The position numbers were made by a program, and so were the translations under genes. Below the pieces are notes generated by a model. It was not told the DNA's origin. It worked only from the letters and a program-made list of their open reading frames with translations, and ran no database searches. From NCBI GenBank assembly GCA_019323015.1, contig JAHWHY010000004.1, positions 30,683 to 94,682 on the forward strand: a DNA stretch of 64,000 bases. Reading direction: 5' to 3'. The stretch comes from Candidatus Woesearchaeota archaeon (GTDB taxonomy: Archaea; Nanobdellota; Nanobdellia; Woesearchaeales; ARS49). Positions 52,833 to 61,494 of the stretch are shown piece by piece; the first letter of the stretch is position 1, and every line of letters begins with the position of its first letter.

Positions 52833-54248
52833 TTGAGAAAAAAAGCGGTATTACTAATAGTATTCCTTATCTTACTTAGTTCTATAGCTCTTGCAGAAGA
52901 CAGTTTCCTTGCAAGAATAACACCAGAAGAGGTAGTGATAAAACAAGACCAGACAGCTGAATTCAATCTAACAATAACACACACAGGAGATGAACCAAAA
53001 ACATTTGAAATCTACTCAACCAACGTAATATGGGACGTGCATGTAGAAGATGCAATGCGTGTAGGGCCTTCAGAAATGTTCAACACCAAGCTATTTGTTC
53101 GGCCCTTGGATGTCAATCCAGGAGCATACTGGGTGCCATTAACAGTAAAATTAGCAGGAACAAACCAAAAATCAGAAAAAAATGTATTATTAGAGATAGA
53201 ATCCTTGATTCCGCCAGAACAATCATACCTTCCAGCAATTCGAGGAGAAGTCTACATGGAAGACCTTGTAGACCCAAGAGAAGAAGTAAAAGTAAGAGTC
53301 AAATTAATCAACCAAAACAAAAGAGACCTGAAAAATGTCAATATCAAACTAAGAAGCAACACCATAAATAAGGATTACACAGCAGAACTCGGGCCGCTAG
53401 AGACAAAAGAACTCAAATTCTTTGTAAAAATGCCGCCATTAACTGCACCACAGGACGACCTGCTCAAAGTATCAATAATAGTCCCTGAAAAAGACAGAGC
53501 ATACAGGTTTGACCTAGACCCAATAGAATTTGAAGTAGATGATTTCTTTGACTTTAAAGAAGAACTAAAAACAGAAGAAGGATTCTTAAAAACAACTTAT
53601 CTGGTAACATTGAAAAACAACGGCAATGAGCCATATGAAGACGTGCATGCAGTAAAAAGCTCATTCTTCAAGAACATATTTGTCACAACAGTACCAAGAG
53701 CAAGAAAAGAACCAGGACAACTTGTATGGGATATTGATTTACAGCCAGGAGAAAGCGAACTCATAATGTACACATTCAATTACCAGCCATTACTGATTAT
53801 CGCGATTGCACTTGTTTTGGTAACATTAGCTTACATCATATTCAGAAGCCCAGTAATCCTAAAGAAAACCGCCACAGTAGTAGCAACAAAAGAAGGAGGA
53901 ATATCAGAACTAAAAGTTCTTGTAGAAATAGTAAACAGATCAAGAAAACCAATAAAAGACATAAAATTAATAGACACTGTTCCACGGATTGCGCATTTAA
54001 CACAGGATTATGACGTAGGAACAGTAAAGCCAGACAAAGTGGTAAAACACGAAAGAAAAGGGACTCTTGTTAAGTGGAGCATTGATGCAATAGACCCTGG
54101 TGAAGAGAGAGTAATAAGCTACAAAATAAGGTCAAAATTAAGTATTTTAGGAGGAGTTACACTTCCCTCTGCAGCAGTAAAGTTTGTCGTAGGCAAAAGA
54201 CACAGAACAGCTAATTCTAACACGCCGGTTATCGGGTTTATAGGATAG
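52833..54248 (+). CDS. secreted beta-rich protein with internal membrane helix
   Basis: 471 aa from TTG 52833 (MRKKAVLLIVFLILLSSIAL), supported by GGGTGA five bases upstream, the same arrangement as at 56051. Signal peptide, about 300 extracellular residues of Ig-like/NEW3-like repeats (VKVRVKLINQNKRDLKNVNI), one membrane helix (LLIIAIALVLVTLAYIIF, about residue 320) and a cytoplasmic domain of about 130 residues (SELKVLVEIVNRSRKPIKDI) of DUF11-like beta type. Such a two-sided layout may couple the cell surface to the cytoplasm. Function unknown. Confidence 0.75.
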   Translation: MRKKAVLLIVFLILLSSIALAEDSFLARITPEEVVIKQDQTAEFNLTITHTGDEPKTFEIYSTNVIWDVHVEDAMRVGPSEMFNTKLFVRPLDVNPGAYWVPLTVKLAGTNQKSEKNVLLEIESLIPPEQSYLPAIRGEVYMEDLVDPREEVKVRVKLINQNKRDLKNVNIKLRSNTINKDYTAELGPLETKELKFFVKMPPLTAPQDDLLKVSIIVPEKDRAYRFDLDPIEFEVDDFFDFKEELKTEEGFLKTTYLVTLKNNGNEPYEDVHAVKSSFFKNIFVTTVPRARKEPGQLVWDIDLQPGESELIMYTFNYQPLLIIAIALVLVTLAYIIFRSPVILKKTATVVATKEGGISELKVLVEIVNRSRKPIKDIKLIDTVPRIAHLTQDYDVGTVKPDKVVKHERKGTLVKWSIDAIDPGEERVISYKIRSKLSILGGVTLPSAAVKFVVGKRHRTANSNTPVIGFIG

Positions 54249-54289
54249 CTCGAAAACTTTATAAAGCGCACATAGTTTATCCTCTAATA

Positions 54290-54417
54290 CCCCGCTTAGC
54301 TCAATGGTAGAGCGTTCGGCTGTAGATAAACTCACTTACTGACTCGGTCACAAGACCAGGAATGAAAGTAAGTCAGCCGTTACCGAAAGGTTCCCAGTTC
54401 GAGTCTGGGAGCGGGGA
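54290..54417 (+). tRNA. tRNA-Tyr (GUA) with a 56-nt intron
   Basis: Acceptor CCCCGCT/AGCGGGG with discriminator A, D stem GCTC/GAGC, anticodon stem TTCGG/CCGAA, T arm CCCAG/CTGGG. Anticodon GTA is at 54322-54324. The insert 54326-54381 after position 37 leaves a normal loop CTGTAGA. The intron contains ACTTAC/GTAAGT and CGGCTG/CAGCCG pairings, but I could not draw a standard bulge-helix-bulge. BRE/TATA at about 54251-54265 fits the 5' end. A second tRNA-Tyr lies at 21317. Confidence 0.88.
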
Positions 54418-54487
54418 TATTTTTTTTTCTAAATGTTTAAACAGTATAAACTGCAGCTTTAACCTATTATTACTATTGCTTCTTCTT

Positions 54488-55168
54488 ATGGAGTTAGAGA
54501 AAATATTAGTTGGAGATGATCAAATAGAATTTGCTAGAGCAAACTTTCCATTTATTCCTGATGCTGAAACAGAATTTGTTAGCACACCAGAAGAGGTAAT
54601 TGAAAAAGGAAAAACAGGAAAGTATAGTCTGATAGTCACTGATCTAAACTACACTCCGTATGGGAATGAAGGTATTACTGTGCTTAGAGCACTAAAAGAC
54701 AGTCCTGCCAGAAAAATATTATGGACAGGACAGGCATATGCTCCGGAAGTACGGGCAATAGGAGAAGGCCTTGGAGCAGAAGTGCTTAACAAGGATGAAC
54801 TAGGCACATTAGTAGGACAGGTAGTGAGCAAAGCACCCCTGAAAAAAGATGGCAAAGTTCTTGTTTATGTAGCAGAAGAACAGCTTGTGGGAGCCATTCG
54901 GCAAACAGTATGTGCGCTTCTTGGAAATGAGAACGTAACTGTGAGCTCTAAATTGCGAAAAGAGCTTGAGACCGGAGAATACGGACTTGTGATAGATACC
55001 AGCACGATGCAAGGAGACCGAAGAGCGCATGGAACAGTAGCCCATGATTTAAAGTATGTGAGACTAACAGAAGTACCAAGAGTAGAAACAGTCCATAACA
55101 TAACCACTGTCGTGCGAGACATAATTATGAAAGCAGAATACTACTTGCGTTCTATGTCAAAAGATTAA
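54488..55168 (+). CDS. tandem receiver-like domain protein
   Basis: 226 aa. The first half looks like a response-regulator receiver domain: acidic pocket ILVGDDQ, phospho-acceptor Asp in SLIVTDLNYTPYG and Lys in VLNKDELG. The second half (KVLVYVAEEQLVGAIRQTV, GLVIDTST) resembles a degenerate receiver. No output domain and no histidine kinase nearby. The start is set at ATG 54488; the longer frame runs into tRNA-Tyr. Signalling through protein contact is inferred. Confidence 0.7.
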   Translation: MELEKILVGDDQIEFARANFPFIPDAETEFVSTPEEVIEKGKTGKYSLIVTDLNYTPYGNEGITVLRALKDSPARKILWTGQAYAPEVRAIGEGLGAEVLNKDELGTLVGQVVSKAPLKKDGKVLVYVAEEQLVGAIRQTVCALLGNENVTVSSKLRKELETGEYGLVIDTSTMQGDRRAHGTVAHDLKYVRLTEVPRVETVHNITTVVRDIIMKAEYYLRSMSKD

Positions 55169-55192
55169 TAAAGCAAGAACACCTATTCTAAC

Positions 55193-55996
55193 ATGATGAA
55201 ATCTTTGCGGGAAATAGTTCTAATAGCAATGCTTACAGCAGCGTGCACGGGATGCAAGACAAAAGACTCTTTCATAGAACCGTTCGTGCCAGTGCCAATA
55301 GGCATATATGTAACAGAAGAAGGCGAACAAACAGAAGCAGGCAAAAGACAGGAAATGCTGGAACGCATAATCCAAGAATACGATGTTCCGCACGTAGCAG
55401 ACATAATCTATTATGACGAAATAAACCATGAAAGATATTACCAGGTAATGCACACAACATACGGCGTCTCAAGAAAAAGCGCAGACATACCCTGGAAAAA
55501 AGTAGGCGAAGTAAAAGGAAAATACGGCGCAGTAACAATAATAAGACAAAACCAAGTAGGCCAAGGAAAACCCTCAGTAATGATAGTGCCTGCAACAATA
55601 TTTGAAAAACACCAAGACAAACAAGACCTTGTCAGCTTCGTAGTAGACCATGAAGGAGTGCATGCAAGAGACAATGCAACAGGACTCACACTCAACGGAG
55701 AAAAAGTAACAATCGCGCAAGTCGGCAAACAATTATACCACGACATACTCGAACTAAGAGCATACAACAACCAAATGCTGCAAATAGAACAAGGAAGGGA
55801 TGTATCACAAGAATGCATGACACTTATAGCAAACGCATACTACCATCACCACCAGCGAATACTTGTAAGCGCAATAAACGGCAACGAACATGCCCAAGCA
55901 GCACTAAACTTTGCAACCTACGCACCAGTAATAGACCTTGACCAAAAGAAAGTGCTGTTAATCAGAAAAAAAGAATTCCTAAAAAAATCACACTAG
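55193..55996 (+). CDS. predicted lipoprotein metalloprotease (HExxH)
   Basis: 267 aa with an N-terminal hydrophobic signal ending at TAAC/TGC (Cys18 or Cys21), so a lipid-anchored exported protein. The segment FVVDHEGVHARDN contains HEGVH (His153, Glu154, His157), a zincin HExxH motif, followed by helices rich in Glu and His (LYHDILELRAYNNQ, YYHHHQR). The third zinc ligand is not certain. The next gene encodes a paralogue in which this motif is lost. Start at 55193 (or ATG 55196). Confidence 0.7.
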   Translation: MMKSLREIVLIAMLTAACTGCKTKDSFIEPFVPVPIGIYVTEEGEQTEAGKRQEMLERIIQEYDVPHVADIIYYDEINHERYYQVMHTTYGVSRKSADIPWKKVGEVKGKYGAVTIIRQNQVGQGKPSVMIVPATIFEKHQDKQDLVSFVVDHEGVHARDNATGLTLNGEKVTIAQVGKQLYHDILELRAYNNQMLQIEQGRDVSQECMTLIANAYYHHHQRILVSAINGNEHAQAALNFATYAPVIDLDQKKVLLIRKKEFLKKSH

Positions 55997-56050
55997 CAGT
56001 AGCAAAATTTAAATATATCCGTCTATTCCTCTCAATTGGTGGGTGAGGTT

Positions 56051-56992
56051 TTGAGAAAAAAACTATTAGGATTAAGCCTGATTTTAACAATTCTAGAACT
56101 AGTTAGCCTAAGCTGCAGCACACCACCCAAAAAACCAGAAAAGCCGCTTCTAGAACCAGCAAAACAATTAGGTACAGCAGAGCCAGAGAAAAAACCAGCT
56201 CCTGCACCAGAAGAAAAACCAAAACCGCCAAAAAAAATCACGCTAGAAGAAGCACTAAACGACGCAAACCTAAGGCCGCAGCACATCAACCAAATGCCTT
56301 TATCAGAATACATACAAGAAGCATTTTATTTTGACACACAAGAACAACAAAGACACTTTGGGGAAAGATTCAAGGAAGCATTCAATCCAACATACGAAGA
56401 TGCACAAATACTAACAAATATAATAAGAAACACAAACTACACAGCAATAACAGTCCTGCCAACAAGATTCACAGGAATGGGCAGAAAATCCTTTGTGATT
56501 GTGTTTCCAAGAATGTACCGCTCAGTAAGAAACCAAGACGAAGCTGAATTAATTCTTGTAGATCAATTAGGGCAGCACGCAGAAGACAACGCAAATGGGA
56601 TTGTAGTAGGCAATACAATAATACTGCCAGAAATAAGCACAGTAAAAGAAGCGCCAGAAGGAAAACAAATAACAAGAGTAAGCTCCAACATCTACATGCG
56701 CCTCCAAAACATAAGAGCAGCATACGAGATGCTGGAAGCAATAAAAGAAGGCAAAAGAAATGTATCACGCTACTGCAGGCAATGCGTAGAAGGAACATTC
56801 CTCGAACAATACCTGGAACTAGAACTCAACTACGTTGCACCAGTAGAAGTCCTAATAAAAAAAGGCGCAGACCCAAAAGACATAAAACCAGAATACCTCA
56901 ACAGAGCAAGAAGCATACAAGCAGTATTAAAACAGATGGACTGGGGGCCTGCAAGAAAAAACGGCGCATGGTACGTGGCAAAAAGAAAATAA
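56051..56992 (+). CDS. predicted lipoprotein, inactive paralogue of the HExxH protein
   Basis: 313 aa from TTG 56051 (MRKKLLGLSLILTILE), preceded by GGTGAGG. Signal ending at SLSC, then a Pro/Lys/Glu spacer and a domain that aligns with the upstream protein: LVDQLGQHAEDNANG against VVDHEGVHARDNATG, and IRAAYEMLEAIKEGKRNVSRYC against ELRAYNNQMLQIEQGRDVSQEC. HExxH has become QLGQH, so it is probably a pseudoenzyme, perhaps a regulator or binding partner. Confidence 0.7.
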   Translation: MRKKLLGLSLILTILELVSLSCSTPPKKPEKPLLEPAKQLGTAEPEKKPAPAPEEKPKPPKKITLEEALNDANLRPQHINQMPLSEYIQEAFYFDTQEQQRHFGERFKEAFNPTYEDAQILTNIIRNTNYTAITVLPTRFTGMGRKSFVIVFPRMYRSVRNQDEAELILVDQLGQHAEDNANGIVVGNTIILPEISTVKEAPEGKQITRVSSNIYMRLQNIRAAYEMLEAIKEGKRNVSRYCRQCVEGTFLEQYLELELNYVAPVEVLIKKGADPKDIKPEYLNRARSIQAVLKQMDWGPARKNGAWYVAKRK

Positions 56993-57032
56993 CGCAAGAT
57001 TTTTAAACAATCCGGTTCTTTCACGACAATAT

Positions 57033-57152
57033 GCCCCAGTAGTGTAGAGGTTATCATGAAGCCCTGTCGAGGCAGCGCAAAATCAGCGATTTTGCTGGTC
57101 TTTTTGCTGCCGCAAAAAGGCTTCGACCTGGGTTCGATTCCCAGCTGGGGCG
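57033..57152 (+). tRNA. tRNA-Asp (GUC) with a 48-nt intron
   Basis: Acceptor GCCCCAG/CTGGGGC with discriminator G, the Asp-type D arm GTGTAGAGGTTATCAT, anticodon stem AAGCC/GGCTT and T arm CTGGG/CCCAG. Anticodon GTC is at 57066-57068. The intron 57070-57117 carries a perfect GGCAGC/GCTGCC inner helix and a near-standard bulge-helix-bulge at the 37/38 junction. TATA TTTTTAAACA at about 57000-57009 fits. An integrase gene follows, so its 3' end is the likely attachment site. Confidence 0.93.
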
Positions 57153-57243
57153 TCCAGTGTTGAAGTACGAAGCCACAATTTTTGTGGCTCTTGACTTCAT
57201 GGCTTTACGCCCGCGCTGGGATTTCTGGTTAAAGTACGATGCC
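57136..57243. other. putative integrase attachment region
   Basis: The tRNA 3' end TTCCCAGCTGGGGCGT (57138-57153) has an imperfect inverted copy at 57207-57222 (13 of 16 bases). AAGTACGAAGCC (57163-57174) is repeated directly at 57232-57243 (11 of 12). AGCCACAA-TTT-TTGTGGCT (57171-57189) is a perfect hairpin. Such repeats between tRNA and integrase suit core- and arm-type binding sites. No second att copy is inside the window. Confidence 0.5.
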
Positions 57244-57304
57244 CTAAATGGGCCCAAAATGGTGCCAAAAATATAAAAGCCCTGTTTTCTTAGGAGGAAT
57301 TGAA

Positions 57305-58531
57305 ATGAAATATGATTGGCACGGCTATGAAGCAAAACTCAGAACCCGGGAAAAGCAGATAAGGAATTCCAAAATCAGTGAAAAGAACAAAAAACTGATC
57401 TTTGAATTCCAAAAAAACCTTGTCATCACAGGGATAAGCAAGCCAAGAATCCTGAAATATCTGGAGATTCTACGGCTAAGCGCAGTTATTTTTAAGAAAA
57501 ATTTTGATAAAGTCACGAAGAAGGATATAATGAATTTTGTCAGCATAATAGAGCAAAGGAATTATTCAGAATGGACAAAGCATTCCTATAAAGTGATTGT
57601 AAAGAAATTCTTCCAGTGGCTAAGGAAATGCGAGGACAAGGAATATCCGCCTGAGGTAAAATGGATACACGCAAGAGTCAAAAAAGACAGGCAAAACCTG
57701 CCAAATGAGGGTGATTTGCTGACAGAAAAAGACATACAGAAACTACTGGATACTGCAAATAACCTTAGGGACAGGGCATTTATATCTTGCTTATGGGAGA
57801 GTGGATGCCGTATAGGAGAGATAGCATCAATAAGAATAAAAGACATAGTATTTGATGAATACGGATGCGTTATCCACGTCAATGGAAAAACAGGCCCTCG
57901 AAAAATAAGAGTGATAAATTCAGCACCTTACCTGGCAAACTGGCTGGGAACACACCCGAATAATACAGACAGAAATGATTTTGTCTGGGTTACACACAGA
58001 GGTCAAAACAAAGGCAAACTTCTGATGTACTCAACCATCAGAAAACTGATCATAGATTTGTGTAAGGAAGCAGGAATCAAGAAAAGATGCAATCCGCACA
58101 TCTTCAGACATTCTCGCGCAACTTTTCTGGCAAATCACTTGACAGAATTCCAGATGAACAGCTATTTTGGCTGGGTCCAGGGAAGCGATATGCCAAGCAC
58201 GTATGTGCATCTATCGGGAAAAGATACAGACAGCGCTTTGTTGAAGTTAAATGGAGTTGTCCGTGAGAAAGAGCATGACCAAACACTATTGACACCGCAA
58301 AAATGCCCTAGATGTGAAATAATAAATTCGCATGAAAGCAAATTCTGCAACAAATGCGGAGCAGTATTAGACGTGAAAGAGGCAATGGTAATGGAAGAGA
58401 ACCAAAAACAATTCCGGACGAAAAGAGACAGGATGGACTTGGTAATGAACATGATGATGAAAGACCCTGAAGTGGTTGAAGTAATCAGAAAGAAAATGGA
58501 AAAAATGGCAAATCCAGAGATTGAAATATAA
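57305..58531 (+). CDS. tyrosine recombinase (integrase) with C-terminal zinc ribbon
   Basis: 408 aa from ATG 57305, preceded by AGGAGGAATTGAA. N-terminal SAM-like core-binding domain (about residues 30-120), then a catalytic domain with Arg in WESGCRIGEIASIRI, His-Arg in NPHIFRHSRATFL and the nucleophile Tyr in SDMPSTYVHLS. The usual His before it is Trp here (FGWVQGS). A C-terminal zinc ribbon (KCPRCEI...KFCNKCGAV) follows. Its place beside tRNA-Asp indicates that it integrates the element there. Confidence 0.93.
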   Translation: MKYDWHGYEAKLRTREKQIRNSKISEKNKKLIFEFQKNLVITGISKPRILKYLEILRLSAVIFKKNFDKVTKKDIMNFVSIIEQRNYSEWTKHSYKVIVKKFFQWLRKCEDKEYPPEVKWIHARVKKDRQNLPNEGDLLTEKDIQKLLDTANNLRDRAFISCLWESGCRIGEIASIRIKDIVFDEYGCVIHVNGKTGPRKIRVINSAPYLANWLGTHPNNTDRNDFVWVTHRGQNKGKLLMYSTIRKLIIDLCKEAGIKKRCNPHIFRHSRATFLANHLTEFQMNSYFGWVQGSDMPSTYVHLSGKDTDSALLKLNGVVREKEHDQTLLTPQKCPRCEIINSHESKFCNKCGAVLDVKEAMVMEENQKQFRTKRDRMDLVMNMMMKDPEVVEVIRKKMEKMANPEIEI

Positions 58532-58592
58532 GTATATTTTATAAGACCATAAGCGAAAAATATATATAGTAAACATAATCAGTATAACCCAT

Positions 58593-59312
58593 ATGAAAAA
58601 AGAAAAACCTTGGTATAAAAAATGGTGGGGTATACTGATTATAGTTCTTATACTTTTTTTAATAGTTAGATTTTATATCTTTATTTATTCTGAAATGCAA
58701 AAAACGCCAGAGCAATTAGAACTAGAAGAAATAGAGCGATTTCAAGATGATGTCAAAACATCTTTATATTTTGATGGAGTAGACAATGATGACCTTGTAA
58801 AAGTAGAAAAAATCGAAGACTCTAAAGTTACCGAATTGTCGGAGTGCATAGATACAAATAATCTTCTGGTTACGATAGGCATTGATATTACAAGCAAAAC
58901 CCGTGGAATGGTTGATAAATTTGTGGGTGATGATTTTACTTGGGGAATGAATGCAGCCAGAACAACTTTTAAAGGCGTATATACAGATTATGCCAATAAA
59001 GAATATCCTGAGAAAGTAGGCGCGACTCAATTAATATTTGTAAAAACTCCTGAACCAACAAAAGATAAATACGGAAATACCATACAACATGATCCAGTGC
59101 TTATAGGAAAGATAATTCTTTGTCATACTACTGCTAAAAAGATAAATTGGGATGGTATAACCGATAAACAACTAGAATCACTAGCGATAATAGATTGGCA
59201 GGGAACAAGAGGGACAGGATTAGCAGATAAATTACAGAAAACCGCAGATGCCCTTCAGCAACTACAAAGTGATGTTCAAATGGCTAATGAATATTTAAAA
59301 GCAACCTCTTAA
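58593..59312 (+). CDS. membrane-anchored hypothetical protein of the element
   Basis: 239 aa. One N-terminal helix (WWGILIIVLILFLIVRFYIFIY) is preceded by a basic cytoplasmic start (KKEKPWYKK), followed by a soluble domain of about 200 residues. The promoter GCGAAAAATATATATAG (about 58553-58569) gives a short or no leader. AT-rich codons. No family recognised. Confidence 0.7.
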   Translation: MKKEKPWYKKWWGILIIVLILFLIVRFYIFIYSEMQKTPEQLELEEIERFQDDVKTSLYFDGVDNDDLVKVEKIEDSKVTELSECIDTNNLLVTIGIDITSKTRGMVDKFVGDDFTWGMNAARTTFKGVYTDYANKEYPEKVGATQLIFVKTPEPTKDKYGNTIQHDPVLIGKIILCHTTAKKINWDGITDKQLESLAIIDWQGTRGTGLADKLQKTADALQQLQSDVQMANEYLKATS

Positions 59313-59407
59313 TTTCTTATTTTTTATCTTTAAAGATATTATAATTTGTAAAAGAAAAAGGAAAAAATATATATTTCGGGCGCGTATTTGCCTTCTAGGA
59401 GGGTTAT

Positions 59408-61090
59408 TTGCTGAAAATGAATGATCTTGTCAAGTATTTAACTTATGCGGGAATTGGCTTAGAAGAGGTATTTAAACTAAAGGGTGAGAAATTAATTTTA
59501 TCACAAAAAGAAACAGATGTTAATTTAAAGGGATTCAGCTCCGAATCATTTTATAATATTAATTCGCTAAATAGAAAATTTGATTTAATCTTAGGAAATC
59601 TGCCCCTAGGGTTAAGAAAAAAAGAATGGATTGGCTCAGACGGATCTGATCAAATTGTTGAACGGGAAAATTGGTTGTATATGTTAGATTCTTTATCTTT
59701 ATTGACTGATCGAGGATTTGGAGTATACCCGATAGAACCTGCTTTCTTTGAATCTGATTTCTCAAAGAAATTCCGAAATCTAATATTAAAACAAGGATTT
59801 AAGATAGATATAATTATTAATCTTCCAAAAACCATATTACAACCAGAATCATCATTACAACCGGTTATGCTAATTGTTTCAAGAGGTAACCAAGGGAAAT
59901 ATTTTGTTGCGGAAATAGCATATAACCCTTTAGAAACTATTAATAGTATTGTGATAAAAAAAATTATTGAGAATAAATATAAGAATTTGTCTAATACTTT
60001 AAAGGATGGAATGTATATTGATGAATTCGAGGGGTTTAATAAGTACAAGATTAAAAAGGAAATAGCATTTCTAGAAAAAGAATATACTTTGTTTCGCAAA
60101 GTGTTTTTTAAGGACATTATTACAGATTTAGTTGTTGGACGATCATTTGTTGAAAAACAGAACTCTTTATACATATCTAAATCAGGAAAAATATATACTT
60201 GCGATGAAATAAGTCAAATTAAGCTCAATAAATCTGTTTCAGACTATGCTTGGGGGAGTGCCTATTCTGACTTTGCTAGGATTGACCTTAATGAAGATTA
60301 CTGCCTTGCAAAATACATGACACTTTTTTTTAAATCCAAGCTTGGAGAGAAATTATTGAATTATTTAAAATCGGGCGCTATATTATCTCAGATAACTTTT
60401 AAAAAAATTCCATCTCTTCAAATTCCATTACCTGAATTATCGTTTCAAAAGAAAATAGCCAATTTATCAAAAAAAATGAATCTATTGATTAAGAAAACAG
60501 CAGAATTTCAGAACGAAGTTGCTTTAAATCCATTTAATTATGAAAAACTAGAACCAAATTTAAATCAAATATTGGGCTATCTGGATATGCTTAGTGAAGA
60601 GGATAGAATTTATGAAATTATAAAAAATGGAGAAGATAGACAAACCGAATTTAAATCAACATTGCGAAAAAGTATTGATAATGAGAAAATACCTGATAAA
60701 GTAATTGAGAAAAATGTTTTAAAAACTATTGCGGGTTTTCTTAATTCTGAGGGCGGTTGTTTAATTATTGGTGTAAATGATAAACAACAATTAATCGGGT
60801 TATCCCCTGACGGATTTGAATCAAATGACAATATTCTTAAACATCTCAAAAATCTAATTACAAGAGATATTGATATTAAATTTATAGATTTAATTAAATA
60901 CCAAATAATCAGTGTTCACAATAACGATGTTTTAGTAATAACTTGCCAGGCGAGCAACAGTCCTGTTTTTTTAGGAAAAGAAGAAGAGTTTTATGTGAGA
61001 ACAAATCCCGCAACCGATAAATTAACTGGAAAGAAAGTCTATGAATATATTCAAAGTCATTTTTTTAGAAATGATAAAGAAACTAATTAA
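59408..61090 (+). CDS. degenerate N6 DNA methylase fused to an AlbA_2 (Schlafen-like) domain
   Basis: 560 aa. Residues about 35-200 resemble an N6 adenine methylase C-terminal half, but the SAM-binding motif I region is missing and motif IV NPPF/Y has become NLPL (FDLILGNLPLGLRKKEW). Residues about 300-390 (KKIPSLQIPLPELSFQKKI) look like the end of a type I specificity target-recognition domain plus helix. The C-terminus (about 405-555: RQTEFKSTLRKS, GFLNSEGGCLIIGVND, EEFYVRTNPATDKL) is an AlbA_2 domain. Start is TTG 59408 behind AGGAGGG. Confidence 0.75.
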   Translation: MLKMNDLVKYLTYAGIGLEEVFKLKGEKLILSQKETDVNLKGFSSESFYNINSLNRKFDLILGNLPLGLRKKEWIGSDGSDQIVERENWLYMLDSLSLLTDRGFGVYPIEPAFFESDFSKKFRNLILKQGFKIDIIINLPKTILQPESSLQPVMLIVSRGNQGKYFVAEIAYNPLETINSIVIKKIIENKYKNLSNTLKDGMYIDEFEGFNKYKIKKEIAFLEKEYTLFRKVFFKDIITDLVVGRSFVEKQNSLYISKSGKIYTCDEISQIKLNKSVSDYAWGSAYSDFARIDLNEDYCLAKYMTLFFKSKLGEKLLNYLKSGAILSQITFKKIPSLQIPLPELSFQKKIANLSKKMNLLIKKTAEFQNEVALNPFNYEKLEPNLNQILGYLDMLSEEDRIYEIIKNGEDRQTEFKSTLRKSIDNEKIPDKVIEKNVLKTIAGFLNSEGGCLIIGVNDKQQLIGLSPDGFESNDNILKHLKNLITRDIDIKFIDLIKYQIISVHNNDVLVITCQASNSPVFLGKEEEFYVRTNPATDKLTGKKVYEYIQSHFFRNDKETN

Positions 61091-61197
61091 ATGTTTAATC
61101 TTTCAAGTATACTTTTTTTGGGCGGTTCGATTACTTTATCAATAAGTTCCTGCATTTTTTCCATCCATTCAGGAATTTTTTCTTTTTTGGATTTCAT
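61087..61197 (-). CDS. possible small protein (36 aa)
   Basis: ATG at 61197 opens 36 codons ending at 61087, product beginning MKSKKEKIPEWMEKMQELID, a charged helix. It overlaps the end of the ribbon-helix-helix gene by 29 bases, on the same strand, and the end of the fusion gene, so it could be coupled to the former. Only coding pattern and position support it. Confidence 0.35.
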   Translation of the reverse strand: MKSKKEKIPEWMEKMQELIDKVIEPPKKSILERLNI

Positions 61198-61369
61198 TGT
61201 TCATTATTTTGTTATACATCTGGTTGAATTTGATTAGAAAGTCATTATTTAAAGCCAAATCTCTTATGTATGACGCTATTGAATTATATCCATTTATTTT
61301 AGCTCTTAATTCTATCTGCTTTTTTTGGTCTGGCGTTACTGTAAATTTCATTATATTATTTTTGGCCAT
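61169..61369 (-). CDS. ribbon-helix-helix / MobC-like protein (66 aa)
   Basis: Start at ATG 61369 (MAKNNIMKFTVTPDQ). The segment MKFTVTPDQKKQIELRAKI followed by YNSIASYIRDLAL is the pattern of ribbon-helix-helix mobilisation-type or antitoxin proteins: a short beta strand, then two helices, the second with SxYIRDLAL. In conjugative elements such proteins bind the transfer origin. It is the only minus-strand regulator-like gene among the transfer genes. Confidence 0.72.
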   Translation of the reverse strand: MAKNNIMKFTVTPDQKKQIELRAKINGYNSIASYIRDLALNNDFLIKFNQMYNKIMNNEIQKRKNS

Positions 61370-61494
61370 GAATATATGATTATTTTTCTCATTTAAATAT
61401 TCCTTATTCAGTTTTTTCGCGAAAAAACTCAATAGGGGATTCTTATATTTCAAAAATCTTGTTTATGACATGAAAAACAATGAGGTGTGTTTTA

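Noticed and set aside
54362..54487. Longer start of the receiver-like protein inside tRNA-Tyr
   Set aside because: The frame begins inside the tRNA intron and encodes a poly-Leu stretch; ATG 54488 gives a normal receiver N-terminus.
57054..57335. Minus-strand ORF across tRNA-Asp and the attachment region
   Set aside because: It translates tRNA sequence; no homology or start signal.
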